NCBI GenBank assembly: GCA_944319745.1
Contig: CALUET010000022.1
Coordinates: 124,001 to 188,000, forward strand
Source: an uncultured Phocaeicola sp.
Lineage (GTDB): Bacteria > Bacteroidota > Bacteroidia > Bacteroidales > Bacteroidaceae
Direction of reading: 5' to 3'
DNA length: 64,000 nt
Under the pieces are notes generated by a model, which worked only from the letters and a program-made list of their open reading frames with translations, had not been told where the DNA came from and did no database searches. The translations under genes and the position numbers were made by a program. Shown one piece after another: positions 39,611-48,170 of the stretch; positions within the stretch are counted from its first letter, which is position 1, and each line of letters begins with the position of its first letter.

Positions 39611-40558
39611 ATGGCACGAATCTACAAACAACTGACAGACCTGATAGGTCATACTCCCCTGATGGTCTTGGAAAGACTCGGGAAAGCCCACAACATCAAC
39701 GCAAACCTCATAGCCAAACTGGAATATTTCAACCCGGGAGGCAGTGTAAAAGACCGCATCGCTTTCGCAATGATTGAGGATGCCGAACAAAAAGGTTTGC
39801 TGAAACCCGGAGCAACCATTATAGAGCCTACCAGCGGAAATACGGGAGTGGGCATTGCATGGATCGCATCGGTCAAAGGATATAAAGCGGTTTTTACAAT
39901 GCCTGAAACCATGAGTATGGAAAGAAGGAACCTGTTAAAAGCATTGGGAGCCGAAATTGTTCTGACACCCGGAAGCAAGGGAATGAGCGGGGCAATAGAG
40001 AAAGCCGACGAACTGCATAAGGCCGATCCGAACTCTCTCATACTGCGGCAATTTGAAAACCTGGCCAACCCTCAAGCCCACATCCGCAGCACGGCAGAGG
40101 AAATATGGCAGGATACCGACGGGAAAGTCGATGTGTTTGTGGCAGGCGTCGGCACGGGAGGGACACTAAGCGGCACGGGTATCGGTCTGAAGCAGCACAA
40201 CCCCGATATAGAAATCATCGCCGTTGAGCCTGATTCGTCCGCCGTTTTATCGGGAGACAAGGCAGGCCCACACAAAATACAAGGCATCGGAGCCGGTTTC
40301 ATCCCGAAGACTTACATAAAAGGTATCGCCAACAAAATCATACGGGTAAAGGATGATGATGCCATCCGAACGGGACGGGAATTGTCATTCAAGGAAGGGT
40401 TATTGGTAGGAATATCCTCCGGAGCAGCTGTTTTTGCGGCTTTGCAATTGGCAAAAGATCCCGCCTATGCTGGAAAAAACATCGTTGTTCTGCTTCCCGA
40501 CACGGGGGAAAGATACCTCTCCACCGATTTATACGCATTCGAACAATACCCGCTTTAA
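39611..40558 (+). CDS. cysK: Cysteine synthase A (O-acetylserine sulfhydrylase)
   Basis: 315 residues, fold-type II PLP enzyme. The PLP lysine is in the NPGGSVKDR segment near residue 45. The TSGNTGVGIA loop (about 75-84) holds the substrate, and GVGTGGTLSGTG (about 180) holds the phosphate of PLP. The C-terminus has LLVGISSGAA. It makes cysteine from O-acetylserine and sulfide. No CBS domains are present, so it is not cystathionine beta-synthase. The gene stands alone with its own promoter and a shared terminator. Confidence 0.96.
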   Translation: MARIYKQLTDLIGHTPLMVLERLGKAHNINANLIAKLEYFNPGGSVKDRIAFAMIEDAEQKGLLKPGATIIEPTSGNTGVGIAWIASVKGYKAVFTMPETMSMERRNLLKALGAEIVLTPGSKGMSGAIEKADELHKADPNSLILRQFENLANPQAHIRSTAEEIWQDTDGKVDVFVAGVGTGGTLSGTGIGLKQHNPDIEIIAVEPDSSAVLSGDKAGPHKIQGIGAGFIPKTYIKGIANKIIRVKDDDAIRTGRELSFKEGLLVGISSGAAVFAALQLAKDPAYAGKNIVVLLPDTGERYLSTDLYAFEQYPL

Positions 40559-40585
40559 ATAATAAGCCCACCACATTCAACAAAC

Positions 40586-40625
40586 AAAAGCGGTATATTT
40601 CTTTTGTGAAATATACCGCTTTTTA
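40586..40625. terminator. Bidirectional terminator between cysK and the tRNA-Val pair
   Basis: A perfect 15-bp stem (40586-40600 with 40609-40623) with an 8-nt loop, followed by T on the plus strand. The two converging units end here. Confidence 0.9.
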
Positions 40626-40627
40626 TG

Positions 40628-40702
40628 TGGGCGTTGACGGATTCGAACCGCCGACCCTCTGCTTGTAAGGCAGATGCTCTGAACCAGCTGAGCTAAACGC
40701 CC
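40628..40702 (-). tRNA. tRNA-Val (anticodon TAC), downstream copy
   Basis: 75 nt on the minus strand, acceptor GGGCGTT/AACGCCC with discriminator A, D-arm AGCTCAG...GAGC, anticodon loop CTTACAA, T-arm GGTTCGAATCC. CCA is not encoded. Second in the leftward dicistronic unit. Confidence 0.97.
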
Positions 40703-40737
40703 TGAAGTTTATCAATGAGAGCAAGCGTATTCGGAAG

Positions 40738-40812
40738 TGGGCGTTGACGGATTCGAACCGCCGACCCTCTGCTTGTAAGGCAGATGCTCTGAACCAGCTG
40801 AGCTAAACGCCC
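40738..40812 (-). tRNA. tRNA-Val (anticodon TAC), upstream copy
   Basis: Identical to the other copy, 35 bp away, and first in the unit. An inverted repeat flanks it: TGAGAGCAA at 40716-40724 and TTGCTCTCA at 40819-40827. The leader and spacer of the transcript can therefore pair around this tRNA, probably aiding processing. Confidence 0.97.
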
Positions 40813-40837
40813 GGGGCTTTGCTCTCAATTGCGGATG

Positions 40838-40868
40838 CAAAGATACGACTTTATTTTAATCGTGCAAA
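40838..40868 (-). promoter_or_regulatory. Promoter of the tRNA-Val pair
   Basis: On the minus strand: TTTG (40868-40865), 19-bp spacer, TATCTTTG (40845-40838). Confidence 0.85.
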
Positions 40869-40988
40869 CTTTTCTTCCGTTTTTTCTATAAAAAACATGC
40901 AAAAGTTTTTCACAGGACAACGGGAACCTTCCCCGAAAACATCGGATTCTTTTCTCTCCCGCAAGTCGTTCCTTCCATTCAAACTCCC

Positions 40989-42080
40989 TTATTCGGCAAA
41001 ACGTTTTGCCTGTTCTTCTATCAACGATGCGTCTTCGAAATAATTAATCTTCATGGCGTTACGCACTTCCGACATCGTTTTTGCGGCTGCTTCACGCGCC
41101 ACTTCACATCCTTTCTTCAGCATCTCATACACACCGGGGATGTCCTTTTCAAACTCATGACGGCGCGTACGTATCGGTTCAAGCTCTTCCTGCATCACGG
41201 CCGCAAGGAATTTTTTCACCTTCATATCGCCCAAACCTCCACGTGTATAGTGGGCTTTCAATTCATCCAACCCGGCATACTCCGGCAAATAACGCCCGAA
41301 ATGCTCCGGACGACAGAAAGCATCCAGATAAGTAAACACCGTGTTTCCTTCCAGTTTCCCCGGATCGCTCACTTTAATATGGGTAGGATCGGTGTACATA
41401 CTCTTCACCTTTTTCTCCACCTCATCCGCTGTATCAGACAGATAAATGCAGTTTCCGAGCGACTTGCTCATCTTCGCCTTCCCATCAATTCCCGGCAGAC
41501 GCAGGCAAGCATTGTTTTCGGGCAACAAGATTTCCGGCTCGACCAACGTCTCTCCATAGATATAATTGAAACGACGAACGATTTCTCTTGTCTGCTCGAG
41601 CATCGGCTCCTGATCCTCCCCCGCAGGGACAGTAGTCGCCTTAAAGGCAGCTATATCGGCAGCTTGGCTGATGGGGTAAGTAAAAAATCCCACCGGAATA
41701 CTTGTTTCAAAGTTACGCATCTGTATCTCCGTCTTCACCGTCGGATTACGTTGCAGGCGCGAAACCGTCACAAGATCCATAAAATAGAAACTCAATTCGC
41801 AGAGCTCCGGTATCTGCGACTGAATAAAAAGTGTAGTTTTCTTCGGATCAAGTCCCGTAGCAAGGTAATCGAGTGCTACCTCTATCACGTTCTGCCGCAC
41901 TTTTTCCGGGTTTTCTATGTTATCTGTCAAGGCTTGTCCGTCTGCCTCGAACACAAAGATTTTATCGTAAGCTCCCGAATTCTGCAATTCCACACGCCGG
42001 CGCAACGAGCCAACATAATGACCGATATGCAACTTTCCCGTGGGACGATCGCCGGTCAATATTATTTTTTCTTTTTCCAT
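40989..42080 (-). CDS. trpS: Tryptophan--tRNA ligase
   Basis: 363 residues, class I synthetase. The HIGH-type motif is [12 protein letters not shown] near residue 15 and the KMSKS loop is in [11 protein letters not shown] near 206. Between them lie [17 protein letters not shown] and YPISQAADI, typical of bacterial TrpRS, although the chain is a little longer than E. coli TrpS. It charges tRNA-Trp in the cytoplasm. Its promoter overlaps that of the divergent carB. Confidence 0.96.
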   Translation of the reverse strand: MEKEKIILTGDRPTGKLHIGHYVGSLRRRVELQNSGAYDKIFVFEADGQALTDNIENPEKVRQNVIEVALDYLATGLDPKKTTLFIQSQIPELCELSFYFMDLVTVSRLQRNPTVKTEIQMRNFETSIPVGFFTYPISQAADIAAFKATTVPAGEDQEPMLEQTREIVRRFNYIYGETLVEPEILLPENNACLRLPGIDGKAKMSKSLGNCIYLSDTADEVEKKVKSMYTDPTHIKVSDPGKLEGNTVFTYLDAFCRPEHFGRYLPEYAGLDELKAHYTRGGLGDMKVKKFLAAVMQEELEPIRTRRHEFEKDIPGVYEMLKKGCEVAREAAAKTMSEVRNAMKINYFEDASLIEEQAKRFAE

Positions 42081-42110
42081 ATAACCAGTCTTATTCGCAA
42101 ATTATTGCAG

Positions 42111-42142
42111 CAAAGATAACATATTCCTTTGTTTTCTTCAAA
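42111..42142 (-). promoter_or_regulatory. Promoter of trpS
   Basis: On the minus strand: TTTG (42142-42139), 20-bp spacer, TATCTTTG (42118-42111). Confidence 0.75.
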
Positions 42143-42158
42143 ATTAATTATTTCTTTG
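42128..42158 (+). promoter_or_regulatory. Promoter of carB
   Basis: TTTG at 42128-42131, 19-bp spacer, TTTCTTTG at 42151-42158 (one mismatch to TAnnTTTG). Its -33 region interlocks with that of trpS on the other strand. Confidence 0.55.
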
Positions 42159-42226
42159 CAGTAAGCAGAAGTAACCTTGTTATAGAAAGCCTTTGATAAT
42201 TACAAACACTGTCTGAAACATTTAAT

Positions 42227-45200
42227 ATGAAAAAAGAACTGAAAAAAGTGCTGGTATTAGGTTCCGGCGCATTAAAGATCGGCCAAGCCGGGGAATTTGA
42301 CTACTCCGGTTCACAGGCATTAAAGGCCCTTCGGGAAGAAGGTATCCGCTCGGTTTTGGTAAATCCAAACATTGCAACTATCCAAACATCGGAAGGAATC
42401 GCCGACAGAGTCTACTTCCTTCCCGTCACTCCTTACTTTGTTGAAGAAATCATAAAGAAAGAAAGACCCGACGGCATCCTGTTGGCCTTCGGAGGACAAA
42501 CCGCCCTAAACTGCGGAACAGAACTGTATCGTAACGGAGTACTCGAGAAATATGAAGTAAACGTGCTGGGAACTTCGATAGAAGCCATCATGAATACCGA
42601 AGACAGAGACCTATTTGTCAAGAAACTCGACGAGATAAAAATGAAAACTCCGGCGAGTCAGGCCGTAGAAAATACCAAAGATGCACTTGCCGCAGCCCGA
42701 CGAATCGGTTATCCTGTCATGATCCGTTCGGCTTATGCCTTAGGCGGTCTGGGAAGCGGAATCTGTCCTACCGAGGAAAAGTTCATCGAGTTGGCGGAAA
42801 GCGCCTTCACCTTCTCACCGCAAATATTGGTTGAGGAATCGTTAAAGGGCTGGAAAGAAATCGAATTCGAGATCATCCGCGACGCAAACGACCACTGCTT
42901 TACCGTTGCAAGCATGGAGAATTTTGATCCGCTGGGCATACATACCGGCGAATCCATCGTGGTCGCCCCCACATGTTCTCTCAGCGAACAACAAGTAAGT
43001 ATGCTTCAAGAACTGGCAATCCAGTGCATCCGTCACCTGAATATCGTAGGCGAATGCAACATTCAATATGCGTTTAATGCCGAAACCAACGATTACCGCG
43101 TAATAGAAGTCAACGCCCGACTCAGTCGTTCATCGGCGCTCGCATCCAAAGCAACAGGATATCCGCTGGCATTCGTCGCAGCAAAGATTGCATTAGGCTA
43201 CACTCTTGACGAAATAGGTGAAATGGGAACTCCCAATTCGGCCTATGTCGCTCCCTCACTCGACTACTTGATTTGTAAAATTCCCCGCTGGGATCTGACA
43301 AAATTCATCGGCGTATCACGTCGTATCGGCTCAAGCATGAAGTCGGTGGGCGAGATCATGTCTATCGGACGTTCCTTTGAAGAGATCATTCAAAAAGGAC
43401 TTCGTATGATAGGACAGGGCATGCACGGATTTGTAGGCAACGATCATACTCGCTTTACAAACCTTGATGACGAGCTGGCCAACCCGACAGATTTGCGAAT
43501 ATTCGCCATCGCCCAGGCATTGGAAGAAGGTTATTCCGTGCAACGAATTCATGATTTGACCAAAATCGATCCCTGGTTTATAGAAAAGCTCAAGAACATT
43601 GTCGACTATGCTGCCAAGCTTCAAACATACAATTCGCTCGAGGAACTCCCGATCGATGTATTACGCCAGGCAAAAGTATTGGGATTCTCCGACTTCCAGA
43701 TTGCACGTTTCGTCCTGAAGCCCAAGAGCGGCAACATGGAAAAAGAGAATCTTGCCGTACGGACATTACGAAAGAAAGCTGGAATCCTCCCGGCCGTAAA
43801 ACGCATCAATACCGTTGCTTCCGAACATCCGGAACTAACAAATTATTTATACATGACGTATGCCGTAGAAGGATACGACGTCAATTATTACAAAAACGAG
43901 AAGTCTGTCATCGTACTCGGCTCGGGAGCTTACCGAATCGGCTCGTCCGTTGAATTCGACTGGTGCTCCGTTAATGCCATACAAACGGCACGAAAGTTAG
44001 GATACAAGTCCATCATGATAAATTATAACCCGGAAACCGTATCGACAGACTACGACATGTGCGACCGTTTATACTTTGACGAGTTGTCGTTCGAGCGCGT
44101 GCTCGACGTGATAGACCTGGAGCAACCGCGCGGCGTAATCGTATCGGTGGGCGGACAGATCCCGAACAATCTGGCCATGAAACTCTATCGTCAGTCTGTT
44201 CCCGTGCTTGGAACGTCTCCGATCTCCATCGACCGTGCAGAAAACCGCAACAAGTTCTCGGCAATGCTTGACCAGCTTGGCATCGACCAGCCGGCATGGC
44301 AGGAGCTGACCAACCTGGACGATGTGAAAACATTTATCGAAAAAGTAGGTTATCCGGTGCTTGTTCGTCCGTCGTACGTCCTCAGCGGTGCAGCAATGAA
44401 CGTATGTTATGACGAAGAAGAGCTGATACGTTTTCTGCAAATGGCCAGCGAAGTTTCGAAAGAATATCCCGTTGTCATTTCACAATTTATGCAGAATACG
44501 AAAGAAATCGAGTTCGATGCCGTGGCACAAAACGGCGAGATTGTGGAGTACGCAATTTCGGAACATATCGAATATGCCGGCGTCCATTCTGGAGACGCCA
44601 CGTTGGTATTCCCGGCACAACGCATTTATTTTTCAACGGCCCGGCAGATTAAACGAATAAGCCGCCTGATTGCTAAAGAACTGAACATCTCCGGACCGTT
44701 CAACATTCAGTTCCTTGCACGTAAAAACGAGGTAAAAGTAATCGAATGCAACCTGCGTGCTTCACGCAGTTTCCCCTTCGTTTCGAAAGTGCTAAAACGA
44801 AACTTCATCGAAACGGCCACACGCATCATGCTCGATGCTCCTTACAGTCATCCCGACAAGTCGGCGTTCGACATTGACCGCATCGGGGTAAAAGCATCAC
44901 AATTCTCGTTTGCCCGTCTGCAAAACGCCGATCCGGTATTAGGAGTAGACATGTCTTCCACCGGAGAGGTGGGCTGCCTTGGCGACGACTTCAACGAGGC
45001 TTTGCTTAACGCAATGATAGCTACCGGATACAAGATCCCGAAGAAGTCTGTACTTCTTTCCTCGGGAGAGACAAGATCAAAAGTTGATTTGCTGGATGCA
45101 AGCTACATGTTAAGTAAACAAGGCTACCAGATTTATGCCACTTTGGGCACGGCAACGTTCTTAAACTCGCACGGCATTCCGACAACACCCGTGTTCTGGC

Positions 45201-45451
45201 CGGATGAACGTCCCCACGCAGAGAACAACGTAATGAAGATGATTGCCGAACATAAGTTCGACTTGATCGTCAACATTCCCAAGAATCACACAAAAAGGGA
45301 ACTGACCAACGGCTACCGCATCCGCCGAGGTGCCATAGACCACAACATTCCGTTGATAACAAATGCCCGTTTGGCAAAAGCCTTCATCGAGGCGTTCTGC
45401 AACATGAAGCAGGAAGATATCCAAATAAAGAGCTGGCAGGAATACAACTGA
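42227..45451 (+). CDS. carB: Carbamoyl-phosphate synthase large chain
   Basis: 1074 residues with the duplicated architecture of CarB: two pre-ATP-grasp plus ATP-grasp halves (beginning near residues 10 and 560). Each half has the entry motif LGSG..(K/R)IG..(G/V)EFD(Y/W). The first half carries RSAYALGGLGSGIC and the second RPSYVLSGAAMNV. An oligomerisation domain lies between them and an MGS-like allosteric domain at the C-terminus (from about 940), where ornithine and UMP act in characterised enzymes. It makes carbamoyl phosphate for pyrimidine and arginine synthesis from ammonia supplied by CarA, which is not adjacent. The full length agrees with the family. Confidence 0.97.
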   Translation: MKKELKKVLVLGSGALKIGQAGEFDYSGSQALKALREEGIRSVLVNPNIATIQTSEGIADRVYFLPVTPYFVEEIIKKERPDGILLAFGGQTALNCGTELYRNGVLEKYEVNVLGTSIEAIMNTEDRDLFVKKLDEIKMKTPASQAVENTKDALAAARRIGYPVMIRSAYALGGLGSGICPTEEKFIELAESAFTFSPQILVEESLKGWKEIEFEIIRDANDHCFTVASMENFDPLGIHTGESIVVAPTCSLSEQQVSMLQELAIQCIRHLNIVGECNIQYAFNAETNDYRVIEVNARLSRSSALASKATGYPLAFVAAKIALGYTLDEIGEMGTPNSAYVAPSLDYLICKIPRWDLTKFIGVSRRIGSSMKSVGEIMSIGRSFEEIIQKGLRMIGQGMHGFVGNDHTRFTNLDDELANPTDLRIFAIAQALEEGYSVQRIHDLTKIDPWFIEKLKNIVDYAAKLQTYNSLEELPIDVLRQAKVLGFSDFQIARFVLKPKSGNMEKENLAVRTLRKKAGILPAVKRINTVASEHPELTNYLYMTYAVEGYDVNYYKNEKSVIVLGSGAYRIGSSVEFDWCSVNAIQTARKLGYKSIMINYNPETVSTDYDMCDRLYFDELSFERVLDVIDLEQPRGVIVSVGGQIPNNLAMKLYRQSVPVLGTSPISIDRAENRNKFSAMLDQLGIDQPAWQELTNLDDVKTFIEKVGYPVLVRPSYVLSGAAMNVCYDEEELIRFLQMASEVSKEYPVVISQFMQNTKEIEFDAVAQNGEIVEYAISEHIEYAGVHSGDATLVFPAQRIYFSTARQIKRISRLIAKELNISGPFNIQFLARKNEVKVIECNLRASRSFPFVSKVLKRNFIETATRIMLDAPYSHPDKSAFDIDRIGVKASQFSFARLQNADPVLGVDMSSTGEVGCLGDDFNEALLNAMIATGYKIPKKSVLLSSGETRSKVDLLDASYMLSKQGYQIYATLGTATFLNSHGIPTTPVFWPDERPHAENNVMKMIAEHKFDLIVNIPKNHTKRELTNGYRIRRGAIDHNIPLITNARLAKAFIEAFCNMKQEDIQIKSWQEYN

Positions 45452-45460
45452 TTCTTAATA

Positions 45461-45500
45461 AAACTCTCCCCGAAGGGCATTCCTTCGGGGAGAGTTTTAT
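45461..45500 (+). terminator. Terminator of carB
   Basis: A perfect 16-bp stem (45461-45476 with 45482-45497) with a 5-nt loop and a T-rich tail, 9 bp after the stop codon. Confidence 0.92.
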
Positions 45501-45586
45501 ATTATTTCATTAACATCATTTCCACGCACTGCGAAACTTATAGCCACATTACGCCTTTTCAGCCGGGATACCTGTCCGCACAGCGG

Positions 45587-45952
45587 CTACTCCACCGTAA
45601 GAATCACGGCATTGTCCTGCCTTACCTTACGGGACAATTTCTTCACCACTTCGGCATAACTGTGTCTGATAAGGCCTTCTACCAACCGATCTGTGAGCGT
45701 CCCCGACAAACTTACCTGGTTCCAATATTTTTTATTCATGTGCCAAGCTCCCTTAATTTCGGGATAAGTATCGCGTAACTCCACCGCATAATCCGGATCG
45801 CACTTCAATACGAACCACTCCGTTTCCTCAAGATCGATCATGGCGAATATCTTCCCCATGACACGAAAGGCCAACGTTGTCTCATCAAAAGGGAAATCTT
45901 CCGTAGCCAACGGCAGCGACAAACAGTAATCTCTTACGCTTTCCACATTCAT
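45587..45952 (-). CDS. MmcQ/YjbR family protein
   Basis: 121 residues, about the usual length of this family. It shows the typical N-terminal MNVESVRDYCLSLP segment, the FAMIDLE strand, KCDPDYAVELRD and KKYWNQVSLSG. The fold resembles a double-wing CyaY-like domain; DNA binding has been proposed for some members but the role is unknown. No signal peptide. The gene is alone between carB (convergent) and the thioredoxin-like gene (same strand, 122 bp away). Confidence 0.88.
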   Translation of the reverse strand: MNVESVRDYCLSLPLATEDFPFDETTLAFRVMGKIFAMIDLEETEWFVLKCDPDYAVELRDTYPEIKGAWHMNKKYWNQVSLSGTLTDRLVEGLIRHSYAEVVKKLSRKVRQDNAVILTVE

Positions 45953-46074
45953 AAGCCCACCGTTTTTCTGAAACTTTCACGTATTTGTTTAAACGAAAAA
46001 ACGCACTTCCGTCTGCTCTCGCCCGGCAGCCGCACGGGACAACAAGTAAACGTCACAATTTTTTCATGCCATAT

Positions 46075-46590
46075 TTACAATGCTTCTTCAATGGCATTCT
46101 TCAGTTTCGCAAGGCCATCTTTGGTATAACCTAAAGAAGAATAAATCAGTTTTCCTTCTTTGTCGAACAAAAAGGTGCGGGGAATCGTGCTTTCAGCAAA
46201 CAATGAAAAGACCTCTCTTTCCGGATCGGGATAAAGCGGAAACGAGAACTTTTTCTTCTCATTATACTTTGCCAATGCAGCATCATCGTGTTCCCTGCCG
46301 ATAACCAACAGCCTGAAGTCTTTATTATCCTTATACAAAGGATAAAGTTTTTCCTGGAATTCGGCCAATTCCAACTGGCAAGGTCCGCACCAAGTGGCAA
46401 ACAAAGTAACCAGAACGACCTTGCCTTTCAAGTCGGCCGGCGACACAGTTCCGTAAGTTTCCGAGTTTAACGTAAAAACAGGCAACGAATCGCCAATGTC
46501 GAGCTTACCGCTTTCCGCCTGAGAGAAAGCCGCCGTTGTTATAAACACCAGCAGCGAAATCAAAGCCCATGTTCTCATCTTTCCTGACAT
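46075..46590 (-). CDS. TlpA-like periplasmic thioredoxin-fold protein
   Basis: 171 residues with a signal peptide (about 5-25, ending in AAFSQ). The AhpC/TSA-redoxin domain begins near 30 (GDSLPVFTLNSETYG...DLKGKVVLVTLFATWC) with active site WCGPC and a later cis-Pro in TIPRTFL. The family keeps or moves disulfides in the periplasm. A second ATG lies four codons in, giving the same signal peptide. No neighbouring cytochrome or disulfide partner was found, so its target is unknown. Confidence 0.9.
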   Translation of the reverse strand: MSGKMRTWALISLLVFITTAAFSQAESGKLDIGDSLPVFTLNSETYGTVSPADLKGKVVLVTLFATWCGPCQLELAEFQEKLYPLYKDNKDFRLLVIGREHDDAALAKYNEKKKFSFPLYPDPEREVFSLFAESTIPRTFLFDKEGKLIYSSLGYTKDGLAKLKNAIEEAL

Positions 46591-46628
46591 AACATTTGTC
46601 TTTTAATAAAATATTCGTATATCCGAAA

Positions 46629-46636
46629 CAAATATA
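46629..46636 (-). promoter_or_regulatory. Probable -7 element for the TlpA-like gene
   Basis: The minus strand reads TATATTTG, a full match, 39 bp from the ATG. Confidence 0.45.
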
Positions 46637-46669
46637 CGGATTATCGTCCGATACTCTTTCCCTTATGCA

Positions 46670-46677
46670 TATCTTTG
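46670..46677 (+). promoter_or_regulatory. Probable -7 element for yaaA
   Basis: TATCTTTG, a full match, 32 bp upstream of the ATG at 46709. Confidence 0.5.
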
Positions 46678-46708
46678 TAATGAGTTTTAACGAAAAAGAG
46701 ACAGGCTT

Positions 46709-47470
46709 ATGATTATTTATATCTCGTGCGCAAAGACCATGAACAACCGCGCCGAAACGCAGACACCCTTCACCACACTCCCTGTTTTCGGCACGGAAGC
46801 CAATGATCACGCCGCCTTCATGGCACAATTTTCTGCCGAAGAGCTGAAGACTAAACTTCGTGTCAACACGAAACTGGCCGCAGAGAATTATCTGCGCTAT
46901 CACGATTTCTTTTCAGAAAACAATCGGCCCATCCCGGCATTAAACGCATATACCGGCATCGTTTTCAAGCATATCAGACCGGAACTTTTCGATAACAACG
47001 ACTGGACATATGCACAAAGCCATTTGCTAATAGCATCGTTTCTGTACGGACTCCTGCGTCCTTTGGACGGCATAAAACCGTATCGCATGGAAGGAGACAT
47101 CAGACTGCCGGAGAGAGATGCCGTCACCATGTTTGATTACTGGAAACCCATACTCACCGACTTCTTCATAAAGCAGATAAAAGAAGACGACGGGATTCTT
47201 GTCAACCTGGCAAGCAGCGAGATGAAAAACCTTCTGAACTGGGAAAAAGTGGAGAAAGAAGTACGTGTCATCACGCCGGAGTTTCTCGTAAATAAAGGCA
47301 ACAAACCGAGAAATATCGTAATCTATACGAAAATATGCAGAGGAGAAATGGTGCGATATATCCTGAAAAACCGCATAGCGCAACCGGAAGAATTGCAGGG
47401 ATTCAATTGGGAAGGCTTTACATACAATGCGGAAGAGAGCCATAACGGGCGCCTTGTCTTTACCCTGTGA
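46709..47470 (+). CDS. yaaA: Peroxide stress protein YaaA (UPF0246/DUF328)
   Basis: 253 residues, the usual length. Family marks are ISCAKTM at the start, ALNAYTGIVFKHI, LLIASFLYGLLRPLDGIKPYRMEG and NLASSEM near 165. E. coli YaaA lowers intracellular iron during peroxide stress; the fold has a DNA-binding HhH-like part. The gene is a single rightward unit between two leftward genes. Peroxide control would fit an anaerobe, but no OxyR-type site was identified. Confidence 0.93.
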   Translation: MIIYISCAKTMNNRAETQTPFTTLPVFGTEANDHAAFMAQFSAEELKTKLRVNTKLAAENYLRYHDFFSENNRPIPALNAYTGIVFKHIRPELFDNNDWTYAQSHLLIASFLYGLLRPLDGIKPYRMEGDIRLPERDAVTMFDYWKPILTDFFIKQIKEDDGILVNLASSEMKNLLNWEKVEKEVRVITPEFLVNKGNKPRNIVIYTKICRGEMVRYILKNRIAQPEELQGFNWEGFTYNAEESHNGRLVFTL

Positions 47471-47494
47471 AACCGTCTGATGCAAGAAGTCTGA

Positions 47495-47536
47495 AGCGTT
47501 TCTGCGCAAACCTCAAGAAGTTTACGTAGAAACGCT
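47495..47536. terminator. Likely bidirectional terminator between yaaA and the carbonic anhydrase gene
   Basis: AGCGTTTCT (47495-47503) pairs with AGAAACGCT (47528-47536), and an inner AAAC/GTTT pair continues the stem. T tracts are short on both sides. Confidence 0.5.
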
Positions 47537-47590
47537 CCGGACTTTTCCTCCGGCAAACGCCTTATTCTTCTGCGACGGCCGGCTCCTGCA

Positions 47591-48142
47591 TCAGTCGCAA
47601 TTGCGGACTTCCGTCAGTTCTCCCGTAACCGAGTCGATGATAAATCCCCGTACAATAATATTTTCCGGGACGAGCGGATGACGTTTTACCAGACGAACGC
47701 TTCCGCGCACGGCGTGCTCCACATCGTCGAAACCGCTTAACCAACCATCCAGATCGATATTAAAATAACGAACCTCGGCAATGGTATCTTCCGAAACCCC
47801 GCGTTCTTTCATGTGACACAGCATTTCTTTACAGTCCATGTGCTGCGCCCCGCAATCGGTATGACCGATAATCATGACCTCCTCCACGCCAAGTTCGTAA
47901 ACGGCCACGAGCAGGCTCCGCATCACACTTCCAAACGGATGGGTTATCGTACCGCCTGCATTTTTTATCATTTTCACATCACCGTTTTTCAAACCTAACG
48001 AGGCAGGAATCAACTCGACGAGACGTGTGTCCATACATGTCACGATGGCTATCTTCTTGTCCGGGTATTTATCCGTACGATATTTCTCGTAAGCTTTCCC
48101 TTTTACGAAGTCTTTATTAAACTTCAACAGTTCGTCTATCAT
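47591..48142 (-). CDS. Beta-carbonic anhydrase
   Basis: 183 residues. The zinc ligands are Cys36 (CMDTR), His94 and Cys97 (HTDCG), and the Asp38-Arg40 dyad is intact. The NAGG motif is at 61-64. The family interconverts CO2 and bicarbonate, supplying carboxylases and CarB-type reactions. No signal peptide, so cytoplasmic. It begins 28 bp after the beta-propeller gene on the same strand, close enough for co-transcription, although a functional tie is not evident. Confidence 0.94.
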   Translation of the reverse strand: MIDELLKFNKDFVKGKAYEKYRTDKYPDKKIAIVTCMDTRLVELIPASLGLKNGDVKMIKNAGGTITHPFGSVMRSLLVAVYELGVEEVMIIGHTDCGAQHMDCKEMLCHMKERGVSEDTIAEVRYFNIDLDGWLSGFDDVEHAVRGSVRLVKRHPLVPENIIVRGFIIDSVTGELTEVRNCD

Positions 48143-48170
48143 TATACAACCTCACAATTAAATGAAAAGA

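Noticed and set aside
41157-42119. Rightward 320-codon frame opposite trpS
   Set aside because: Antisense shadow of an intact synthetase gene, running into its promoter.
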